This document shows positions 23,276 to 33,200 of a DNA stretch of 64,000 nt, in pieces. Numbering within the stretch: the first letter of the stretch is position 1; each line of letters starts with the position of its first letter. The notes beneath the pieces are model-generated. The model saw nothing but the letters and a program-made list of their open reading frames with translations. It was not told where the DNA came from and searched no databases. A program made the translations under genes and the position numbers. Source of the DNA: Oscarella lobularis (taxonomy: Eukaryota > Porifera > Homoscleromorpha > Homosclerophorida > Oscarellidae). The stretch spans positions 930,001-994,000 of the forward strand of contig NC_089187.1 in NCBI RefSeq assembly GCF_947507565.1, in the 5' to 3' direction.

Positions 23276-24042
23276 TTATAGCCTCACGGCTTCGTTGTAC
23301 GACCGGAGAGTTTGCACAAGCTTCTTCAATCTTCTGGTCTCTTTCACTGACTAAAGATCTTATTAATTAGGCTATGTAGGAGCGATGCGGCTGACATCAT
23401 GCATCATGACGTTACCCACACTGTACCTTGGTCTCGCCGTCAAAGTGCGAGGCCAGCGACTCAATCAGATCGCCAATGTCCTGCTTCAGACCGCCGTAAC
23501 TGTACTCTTCAGCTCGAGCCTGGGTCAATTCGGGCAGCTGCTCGCTCAGATCATAACGATTGAGCTCGCGTCGAACGCGCTGGCGAACAGCCAAAGCCTG
23601 CAAATACCAGCATTCAACTCAAAGTGTCTGTAGGTAATAATGTAGGGGCCTATTATATTATCACATCATCAATTAATCACTACACAAACAGCACTTCGTC
23701 TTTTGATCAAGAGTGACTATATAGAGTCGTGGCATATATACACTACCCCTTGGAAAGAGATATCAACAAGAGTAAGCCTCTACTGCGATTCATGCCGTTC
23801 AAAGTGTACGCGAATACTGCACGTACGTCGTCGTATTGACGAAGTTCGGTAGCCTCAAGTTCGCGAGAAACGGCGCGCTTTCCGTGGCCGCCGCGAATGG
23901 GCGGCTGTTCGCGCTTTCCGAAGCCGCCGCCGCCGCGAATGGGCGGCTGTTCGCGCTTTCCTAAGCCGCCGCCGCCGCGGCCTCCCTGGCCACTAGCAAG
24001 CATCGTAGCCAAAAGGACGAGAAGCAAGACACGATAATCCAT
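23276..24042 (-). CDS. putative amidated neuropeptide-like precursor, three exons
   Basis: Exon 1 24042-23827, exon 2 23597-23427, exon 3 23350-23276; donors GTACGT and GTACAG, acceptors TTTGCAG and TTTAG, all in phase 0; 153 residues. Residues 1-18 form a signal peptide (MDYRVLLLVLLATMLASG). Three peptide units follow, each ending in the amidation and dibasic cleavage signal GKR: QGGRGGGGLGKR, EQPPIRGGGGFGKR and EQPPIRGGHGKR. Convertase cleavage would release peptides with N-terminal Gln or Glu and C-terminal amides. The rest (from AVSRELEATELRQY) is a charged, probably helical domain ending SVKETRRLKKLVQTLRSYNE. No homolog is known to me. A secreted Gly-rich antimicrobial or structural peptide is an alternative. 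Confidence 0.7.
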
Positions 24043-24106
24043 AGTTCGCTTTGGGAGGTGCTATTGGAGTGAGTGAAGTAAATGCACAGCCCGGATTGTG
24101 GTGCAT

Positions 24107-24114
24107 CTATATAG
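24107..24114 (-). promoter_or_regulatory. TATA-like box upstream of peptide precursor
   Basis: CTATATAG lies 65 bp upstream of the ATG at 24042, a normal distance for a TATA box plus short leader. The paralogous upstream region of block A has CTATATAC at the same place. Confidence 0.45.
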
Positions 24115-24774
24115 GATCACTTTAGTTGAAGCGAGCCCGCCCCAAACTTGACCGCAAGCTGACTTTGACTATACCAAGAATCCGCACACGTCATTGTAAC
24201 CACTGACGCATAGGCAGGAAGGGGCACTGAACAGAACATTACAACATATGTTTCTCATCCGCGCGAGTCAGAGAAAGGCATATTGCGCAGCAGTTGTACA
24301 GTACCCGTCAAGTATATAAGGAACAAGAACAAACTTATAGCTAGGGCTTCTATTTTCTGAGACACCGCCTACGCCCATCTTCTCCCAAACGGTCTAGCGA
24401 CTGCTAGTAAAAGCCAAGGGAATGTCCAAAAACGTTTGGGTCGCGGACGTGTTCGTTATATGTATACCACTGAGACGCATACCGCGACGGGGTCACGGTC
24501 CCCCTGGACAACTAATTTATTTACTAATCTCGGCATGCTTATGGTTCTGTGCAAGACAAACCTTAATCATTTTATACATAAAGGAATAATCGGACCTCCC
24601 TGCGTGAGTGTTTGCTGGATTCGCGTTCATGGTCGATTCCACTCTCGTGACTGTTTTCAAAGAAAGAACTCTTTGTTCGGAGGCTTTTCTCTGACATCGA
24701 AGCGTCTGCATGGATCCGGAGCCGGTCAAGCTCGGGCAAGCGATTGAGCCTATCCGGGCAATTAAACGCTTTTG

Positions 24775-25020
24775 CCTAGATATAGAACGGCGATGAGTGA
24801 AGACAACTTCGCGGGTTCGTCGACTCATCGACGTTTGCACGGCTGCATGGGTGCATTTTGATATGACAATGACACGCAGAACATGTTTCTGACGAAAGTG
24901 AGAAGGCGATATCCCACGAGTAGATCGTATTGTTCAGGAGTGGATGATAGACTACAGGATGTCGAGATCGAGTTGACAAGCTCCTTCTGTAAACGATTCG
25001 CTTTCGTGAGACCAAAACGA
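24775..25020 (-). pseudogene. CARD-gene 5' fragment, copy in block B
   Basis: Contains MSRRTREVVFTHRRSI and scattered CARD-exon matches to 8500-8885, with more deletions than the block A copy. Not functional. Confidence 0.55.
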
Positions 25021-25289
25021 ACTCGATCGGACTATCCTTACCTATCCAACGCGAAATCACTCTTCAGCGCAATAAAGAGCCAGCCGCTAATAGCAGTGAC
25101 CGATCTCACCGATCGAAGAAAGCGGCCTACCAGAACCCCGGATGTAGGTACCTAGACTATACTCTGCGGATGCATACATAAGCGCTTGGAGTAGCATTTC
25201 AGAACACAAGAAGAAAAGTCGAAGAAATGGAGAGAAAACAGCAATACCGCGGTGCCGGTATGTTGAATGCAGCAACAAGCAAATTTGAA

Positions 25290-25365
25290 GTAGCTTAGCT
25301 TCACACGGCTTCGTTGTATATACGATTGGAGAGTTTGCACAAGCCTCTTCAATCTTCCGGTCTCT
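25290..25365 (-). pseudogene. orphan copy of the peptide-precursor last exon, block B
   Basis: Reads KRLVQTLQSYI in the minus direction and matches exon 3 of the precursor, but has lost its first codons and acceptor. Confidence 0.5.
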
Positions 25366-25746
25366 AAAAATCACATAAATTAGGCTACGTAGGAGCGATG
25401 AGACTATATGGGGTTCAAGTCACTCGGTTCAACAATTATTCCTCCCTAACGTCATATGGTACAGTACATCATCGTGACGTCACCTACACTAATGACGTGG
25501 TGATGATCGAATACACCAAACTGCTGCTTTCTGCTTTCTGTAGCTCACTCGATGTTGCTGTCTTATCGCAATAGACCCCGGCGCCGTCACAACTCGCCGA
25601 GCGGAATCGAACGCAGAGTAGTCGCGAAGCAACTGCATTCGGGTGCGGATCGAGCAGGAGTCGGAAGCAAGGAAGACTTTCGGTCGGAAAATTGGCGAAG
25701 TAGCTACAAGCGGTACAGAGCGCTGATCTTCTAAGATAAGTGTACA

Positions 25747-25770
25747 ACCACGGATTGTACAATCCGTGGT
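25747..25770. repeat. perfect 24-bp palindrome
   Basis: ACCACGGATTGT followed directly by its exact complement ACAATCCGTGGT. It lies about 75 bp upstream of the MFS transporter start. It might be a dimer-binding site or a small foldback relic. Confidence 0.6.
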
Positions 25771-25845
25771 ACAACAAAGAAGTGTTCACTTTTTTAACTC
25801 GCGCTAGCACACTAAAAGGAAGCTAACAGGGAAAGCTAAAGCATC

Positions 25846-28230
25846 ATGAGCCGTACCGTGCTGAGCGAGACAAAAGACCGTCTCAAACTGAAGCAAGACA
25901 ATTGGCGAGTCGTACTCGTCTTATTCACAATTCTGGTGAGAATGCTATATCTCTCTAAAGAGAAGCGACCTCATGACATTGTCATAGATAGCAGGTGGTT
26001 CGACAGTTTCAGTGGTGTTCCCTTTTCTGCCTTGATGGTTAGAGTAAGTCGTACTCGATCCTTCTGAAATGACATAGAGACGTCGTGTGTAGGCGTTTAG
26101 AGTCAACGGAGGGTTTGTCCAAGAAGAAGATACAGGCACGTAAAAATCGAACTTTCCTTGCACCGGTTAAGTAGTCCCTTGGGAAGGGCCTAAAAAGGGC
26201 ATGCCCAAGGCACAGCAGCAGGGAAACGTTTGGCTTCAAACGTTTCTGTGCTTCTCCCCACACCCCAACTTGTACATAATATGTGTGTTTGTTTCTTCTA
26301 GGATACTACGCTGGACTCGTAGCTTCTGTTTATTTTATTGGGATTTTTTTGGGATGGTAAGTGCAGAGCATAAAACTAGCACAGAAATTCGTACACTTTT
26401 CTAGCTACTATTGGGGCACCCTAGCTGATAGAAAAGGACGCCGAATGACTATTCTTCTCAGTGGGATCACGCTGACTATCTTCACCTTCCTCTTTGCATT
26501 CACCAACACGACGCTAGGCTTGGCCTGGGCAATCGTAACGAGACTGCTAAGCGGGGCAAGTAATGGTACGAAAATTAAGTTCATTAATTAACGTTCGAGG
26601 CATCTACTCCCTTAAATGTGATAATTTAATTAATAGTCTAAAATATTTGACAACGTAGGAGAAGGGAGGGAGGAAGGAAGGGCGTTTTATTTGTCAGTTT
26701 CACCGCTAAATTTGTCTTGCTTCTCTTAGGGCTTCTAAGCGCATCTAAAGCGTGCATAGCCGACGTCTCAGACAACGCTAATCAGGCTAAAAGATTGGCT
26801 TACGTGACGACGGCGTGGGGTGTGGGACTTCTCATTGGACCAGCCGTTGGCGGACTCTTGGCTGAACCGGTTCGACAGTACCCTGGCGTTTTCCCCAAAG
26901 GTGAGTAAGAAAGCTTAATGGAAATTCACTAATTAAAGGATCGTTTGGGAAAGGATTCCTTGAAACGTTTCCTTATTTTCTGCCATCGGCTGTATCAGTT
27001 TTTCTTCTCCTAATTGGTGTCGTCGTTATTTATTTATTTCTACCAGAGACAAGGTACGTGAGACAAGTCAGTTGTTCTGTACATAAGGCTTACCTTCTTA
27101 GAGGCTCTCACTCGTCTGACGAGAGGAGCAATGTCTCAGACGGCGTAGAAGAATCGTCTGAGCCAATGGTGGCGTTTTCTTCCGAGTCCGATGATGTCAA
27201 GATTAAATTTTCCCTAATGGAAAAGCAAGAAGAGAAATCGGATGCCATAGTAGCAAAGACGAGCTTTCGAAATCTGTTAAGGTAACGAGGAGAATGAACG
27301 TAGGCAGACCCTGAGAGAGTTCATTTAGAGTGAAGGAAGCGAAATTAGCTGTGGCTACCTACTGCCTATTTGCCTTTTCCGTTGTTGGTTCAGACGAGCT
27401 GGCAAGCCTCTGGATGTCAACAAAGAAATATAGAGGTCTGCCTCAGACTGTAAGTACTTGTGCTTACGTAATGTTTTAGGAGGGCTCGGTTTTCGTGAGA
27501 AAGATATTGGACTATTTCAGGCAATTTTGGCATGCGTAACCGTCCCTCTTCAAATTCACCTTACACACAAAGTACGAAAATAATTTGCTTACTTTTACCA
27601 GACTGGAGTATGCTTCGTCTAGATGGAAACCAAACTTGGTTCTCTAATGGTGCAACTGTTTGTTAGAGACAGCAAATCAATGTTTAATTTATCTTAAACA
27701 GGCGTTCTACGTCACGTGCGTTGCATGTGTTTTCTTCATGGCGTTTCAGCCCGTGATATCTTCTATAGAAAGGCAATGTCATTGCACACTAGTGCATAAA
27801 AATACGTACTCCGCGTCTCTAACATTTCTCTACGTTAGTGTTATTCCTCTATGGACAGTCCTCTTCATCACTCTCTTCATGATGAGATTATCTATCAACG
27901 TTGCCTATGTCATGATAGCAATTTTTATTAACAATTCTGTACCTAAACGTCAAGTCGGTGCCATCAACGGCCTTGCCCTTTCACTGGCAGCCGTTACCAG
28001 GCAACGTTACAATATTGACCAAATTTTGCCTTCACACGTCTTCTTTTAGGGCGGTTGCTCCTTCGGTTGGAGCCTCGCTTTTTGCTTGGTCCATCAGTGA
28101 GGGAAAGGGCCACGTGGGATTTCTTCTTGACTATCATTTGGTTTTTTATTTTATTTCCACAGTGTTTCTCATTTCGCTGCTTCTCTCGGTATATCTTCCG
28201 AGTAAATTGCAAAAGCAGAAACGTGAATAA
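25846..28230 (+). CDS. MFS transporter, ZIFL-like, copy 1
   Basis: About ten short exons. ATG at 25846 (MSRTVL). Exons encode GYYAGLVASVYF, the MFS signature GTLADRKGRRMT, GLAWAIVTRLLSGASN, CIADVSDNANQAKRLAYVTT, GVGLLIGPAVGGLLAEPVRQ, FPYFLPSAVSVFLLLIGVVV, an acidic central loop, and C-terminal helices ending LPSKLQKQKRE. The pattern matches the zinc-induced-facilitator-like branch of the major facilitator superfamily: membrane antiporters of organic acids, metals or drugs. The substrate is unknown. I see no exon for the first extracellular loop between exon 1 (ends 25935) and the next (26302), so a segment may be missing. Some introns seem to use GC donors. Confidence 0.75.
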
Positions 28231-28384
28231 TGTTCTTATATCGTAATAGCGTATATATTACATATTCTTCCTACGGAATTTGAGCGTAGACGTTTCTTAA
28301 TGTTCGTAGCACGGTAAGAGATTCCGTTCAATGCATGGGCTCACGGGCTAGCAATACGAAGGCATGGTCTACTATATAGCCTAT

Positions 28385-28515
28385 ATAGCTACAGGACTCC
28401 GTTCAAGGACGCGCGTCCGCGAGCACTGAGCGGCGTCTATTGGATCGCCCAAAGCCCAATTAAACGGCTCAAACTCCTATCGAGTCTACTGTGACATGCT
28501 GACTGACGGGGGACT
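28385..28515 (+). pseudogene. fibrinogen-related gene a, left half
   Basis: Matches the intact lectin gene at 51951-53177 around RALSGVYWISQS, NGSNPYRVYCDMLTDGG, with small indels. It is cut at the palindromic element that starts at 28516. The matching continuation, from GGACTCTCGTCACC, lies at 48630, 20 kb away. The left portion of the gene is also missing. Confidence 0.7.
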
Positions 28516-28621
28516 GTCGCGTAAAATATGGTCCGGGTAAAATAGTGTCCGGCCGGACCATATTTTCTGTGAAATATGGTCCGGCCGGACACTATTTTAC
28601 CCGGACACTTTTTGCCATGAC
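28516..28621. mobile_element. 106-bp palindromic CCGGCCGGAC element, left copy
   Basis: Begins GTCGCGTAAAATATGGTCCG and ends CCCGGACACTTTTTGCCATGAC; two GTCCGGCCGGAC blocks sit within it and the whole folds on itself. Nearly identical to 48523-48628. Left neighbour GGGACT; the sixth-base-different AGGACT follows the other copy. Confidence 0.8.
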
Positions 28622-28700
28622 AGGTTTTTAGATTGCGTGGGCGCGTTCAACCGCTTTGTGTAATTTTCGCTGACTCGATCTGTTCTTTTTTTTTGCGAAG

Positions 28701-30180
28701 GAACCCAAGAACCTTAATCTATGGGACGCAGCTCACGTGAACTTGCTGCTCAAGATGTCGTATAGGTCGGGAGGGGACATTGGCGTCTTTCTCTTGCGGC
28801 TTAACAAGGTCATGTCGTCGGCGTCAAGAAGGACAAAGCACCTCGAGAACACCGATCGAGATGGTGGGAATACGGTTATTCATGATTTTTTGAATTAATT
28901 GAATTTTTTCAGTTTGCATTCCGTTCAATTCCCAAGTGGGTATATTTGATCATCTCCCATCGAAGACCGTCAGCACTCGATATCTTCACGTCGACAAAAC
29001 TAGTCTCCACGCGAGCAGTGATCAATGGGAAGCCTTTAAAATTCACCTCGGTATAATTGATAGGCTAGAATTGGAGGAGCGCGAAGACCTGACTCTCTCT
29101 TTCTCTCTCTCCCTGAAGTCGATGAAAATGAAGGCGAAAAGTCCTTTGTCCATGGAGTCGTTCACTACGGTCAAACGGTGAAGCTCGTCTGCACGAAGAC
29201 TGGATGGAATCTGCCTCCATTGGTATAATTCGCTCTGTTTTCCTTTCCCCCCTCCATTCATTTGATACGTGTATCTTTCTTTAGGTCATTCGCAAGGTGG
29301 AAAACCAGACTGCTATACTCGATGCCAATGGCCCCGTCACTCAGCTCCAAAAGGCAAGTCTCTTTTACTTCCTCGCGAAGTCGTATCGTTTCTCACGGTG
29401 CCCACCGACTTTTCTTTCTTTCTTTCTTTCTTTCTTTCTCACCCAATCAGGTCGCTTTCTATATAAAGGACAGCAAAATGTATTTCAGCGCGATTAAAGA
29501 TGAAGTCTTTCAATGCTCTGCTGTAATAGGAACACGAGCCTTTGTTCGTTGTTATAGCGGTACCCCTATTCTATTCAGGCTACCCCTCTTTCCGAAACGA
29601 GGGAGAAAATCGGAAATTATGCCACATGGACAATTATTAGCACAGGTATACATAAATGGGTTAATGAATTCGCCCCTCTTGAGTTGGACGGACGGTTTTC
29701 CTTACGCGAACCCGTGAGAAGGCCTCCATGCGGGCCACCGTGTCCAGATAGGGATCTGCTGTGACTTTTGCAGTTGTGTATTTGATTCTCCGTGGGAGAT
29801 ATGTAATCCTGGGAAATGGGCCCAATTTGATTTTTCGCTGCTAAGAGAAGCGGTTACTAGTAGTAGCCAAGTCAACGCGTCTCCTTCGATCCATGGCAAC
29901 GCTCGAGTTCCTTTTATTCCAGATCAAGTCGAGTACACTTTCAGCGAGGGAATGGGCCCGGTGCCCACTCCCGTCACCCCGTTCCCTTGCGCCACGGCCA
30001 CTTCCGTACGTTCAGCGTATAAACGACAAGAATTGATGATTTTTTTATTTTTATTTTGTGCTTGCCGTAGATGAACGGTGTCGGATTGGGGATGGAGATC
30101 ATGATGGAGATCAGCGGGGAAAATTTTACTCCCGATCTCAAAGTGTGGATCGGCGAAGCGGAGGCGAAGACGACTTTCAG
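28701..30180 (+). pseudogene. RBPJ: RBPJ/CSL (Notch effector) gene, both ends missing
   Basis: Eight exons (28701-28863, 28913-29050, 29119-29222, 29285-29353, 29451-29522, 29579-29645, 29923-30005, 30071-30180) keep frame and align along CSL: GDIGVFLLRLNKV, KTVSTRYLHVDKT, HASSDQWEAFKIHL, VVHYGQTVKLVC, TAILDANGPVTQL, VAFYIKDSKMYF, YATWTIIST, VEYTFSEGMGPVP, ISGENFTPDLKVWIGEAEA. CSL is the DNA-binding transcription factor of Notch signalling. About the first 90 residues and the end of the C-terminal IPT domain are absent, and no following exon is seen. One intron (29354-29450) has a GC donor. The exons themselves are well conserved, so the loss is recent or the rest lies elsewhere. Confidence 0.85.
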
Positions 30181-30249
30181 GTGAAACTCCCCCCCCCCCC
30201 CCCCCCTCCCCTCCTCCTCTTTGCATCTCCATGTTTTGACTTTTCCGAA

Positions 30250-33200
30250 CTACTGGTTCAAGATTGCACGAGTGTCATTGACAGAAGCAAAAGATAGGTA
30301 CGCAGGAACAAAGTGCAGTTTGTAGATGAGTTCCGACGGCAGAGTATCACGGTCAGTCACAATTGCATCGTCAGGTGTGAGAGCACGAGTCATTCCTTGG
30401 ACAAGGTTGAGAGGCTTAAGAACTATCGTATGCGGTTCATCGTTGACGGGTGTGATTCTTACGTCAAATCGTTCCACGACAGCTTCGGATGACCACGTTT
30501 CGTTATGAACTGTCAATGAAAATTCAAACCAGTCTTTCACAGTTTCGCTGCCGTCGTGTTTGTATGCGATGTAATGAGCATTGATGTCTTCTTGGGTAAA
30601 GAGAGCTACGGTTTCATTTTTCTTCATCAGTACTCCATATTTTGGTAAAATTGTAATACTGTAAGTAACCGTTGCGTTTTGAAGCCAGTGAGAAGCTTTG
30701 ATATTTACCGCATCCAGATGATCTGAGCTTATGAGGCCGACATAGCCTTCCTTTAAAACTAGAACATTGTTTGACGCCAGAGCACTGCCCGGAGTCTGTT
30801 TCAGTATCACGCGAAAGCGAAACTTGACGTCAGTAAGACGCTGTGCTAGTCGAGCAGAAACGTTGAAGTACGCGAAGTCTTCGGACTTCCAGGACTCGAT
30901 GTCCGTGTACTTATAGCCAATAAGGTCTTCTTCGATATCTTTCAGGGTAAAATTAGAGACTTCTACTGAAGGATAATTTATGTTGATGAGGCGACCAAAC
31001 TGTGGGTGTCTAGAAACCGTAAAAACGATAGTGCGGTTGGACGCCAAGCCGTTTATTCTCACAGAAAGATTGGTTGATTTGATAAGCGTCGTCTGGTCAA
31101 ATTGAGCAACTAAGCCGGTGTTGATAGATACTGACAATGTTAGTGGTCTAGCAATTATGACGAAGACACCCACGACGGAATGATTTCCATCTGATAACTC
31201 GAACTGGAAGTCGCCGTTCATTGCTCCTTCGTTATGAAAAAGGATGTCGCCATTTTCTAAATCCAGCTGAGTAAAATGATTAGTCACGCTACTGGCATTT
31301 TCTTTGAATGTCAAATACCCATTTTTAGGCAAACGAGTCACGGTAAAGACGATTCCGGACGCACCAGTATCTCCGTCAGCAGCCCTTAAATTATCAACGG
31401 TGATGGGAACAACTTCTGCTGCCCAAAGTTCTAAAGACCGATTCACGATAATAACCGGTCCCTGATCGTTAACTGGAGCAATTGTTATAAGCACGACAAC
31501 CGGCTCACTCACTCTGCCTCTCCTGGATTCCATAACCGAAAAACTGTCATTGTGAAACTCGCTACCGTCGTGTTCATATATCAGTCGGTTCGCCTTTACA
31601 TCGGAGCTTGTAAAGGCTAGTTGGCGCAAGCCTTTCCCGCCTGATTGTAACAGCCTCAAAGTGCCGTGGACCGGTTGCCTATCAACGATAAATTCCAAAG
31701 ATATGCTTCGAAATTTATCGCTCTTTGCGTAGAGAAAAGCCTCAGTTACAACTACGCTACCGCCTTCTTCCACCGAAAGCGTGCCCGCCTCAAAAGGAAC
31801 GATAAAAGGCACGACTTCGACTAATACGGAAACCGGAAGAGGCGACCAATTTCTGCCGTCGCTCACGCGAAATCGAATTCGGTCTGAACGCGTCGACTCG
31901 TCACGATGTGCGTAGACAATTCTTCCGGCATCGATATCAGCTTGAGAAATGTTCTTCACCTCTTCCCACGTCAAACCATTTACCCGCAAAATCAAGCCGC
32001 GTCGAAGCGAGCGACTGATTACCGTGAAGACTACCGAGCTGCTACCTTGCTCTGAATCTGTTGCTCGCAATACTGCGTTAGTTATAGTAGCGTTGCTCTG
32101 CTCGTCGACATATAACGTTGTTTCTGAGGTCACTGCCTCAGGCGGGGTGTCATCAACGGGATGGACTGTCACTGGAACGCGGACGTCGATCGATTTTGAC
32201 TGATACGAGGCTCTCAGTTGAAACAGATCACTGACCACGTCTACTCCACTGTGAATGTAATGTACCAAGCCGGCTAAAATATTTTCCTGGGTGAATCGCT
32301 CGACTTCCTTGTCTCCCATTGAGAGTATTCCGTATCTCGGTTTCACAGTCACGACGTATAAAATTTCGGAGACGTTGTGTGCCGCGTTGACAGTGACATT
32401 AAAATTTAGGAGTACTTTCCCGCCCTCGCGCACTTGAATCGGTCCTTTAGGCCCATTCTGTGTCAGCGCCAACGGAACGATTCTCACTCTAAGAAACGTA
32501 TGGGCTATAGCAGGGCCAACGATAAGCGTAATCATATCGCGCTCTTCGCCCTGGTAAAACACGTTCTGGTAATAGATAGCCTCGTTTAAGATATCTCGTT
32601 GCGAGAAGACGGTGACCGGTGTTTGCCACTCTCCTTTCCTAACGAGAAAAGACTTGGAAAGAATTCGAGCTCTGTACTGAATGTCGGATTCGTCGTCGCT
32701 AATGTCTGTGTCGGCGTAAAGAAGAACTTCCCTAGTGATGACCGATCGTCTGTTTTCAATTACGACTAACTCGCCGTTCCCGATTCGATGCGGCTGATTG
32801 TCGTCTTTCAGGTTCACCGATATGTTGAAGAGCACTCCAGCCGCTTTGATCTCGTCTCTCGACGTCACGTTGAATTCGAATGTATCCTCTAACGTTTCAG
32901 AGTCGTCGTGCTCGTACACGACGTTCCCCGTCTCGAGCTGTTTTAACGTAAACGTTGTCACTAAAGTATCAGTTCCCTCTAGAACCAGTCTTCCGTGGTG
33001 GGGACCATTGCTAACGAGAAATTTGAAAGGCAAATGATCTGGCTCGATGTTTAGAGCTAGTAGCGTTATCGGCATTCGGCCTCCCTCAGGGACTACCAAA
33101 CCACGTACGAACACCTTGACTTCGTTCGAATAGATCACAATGAGAAACTGCTGCCCGGAAACGTTCGCACGATTATTAGATATAGTCAATATGACTTCGT

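Larger units (their letters stand above)
22855..25810. repeat. segmental duplication block B
   Basis: Second copy of block A (11858-15780), carrying the intact peptide-precursor gene, a CARD-gene fragment and an orphan precursor last exon. It lacks the two MITEs of block A and so gives their empty sites. Confidence 0.75.

Noticed and set aside
29411-29440. CTTT microsatellite as a regulatory element
   Set aside because: Simple repeat in the polypyrimidine tract of the RBPJ GC-AG intron.
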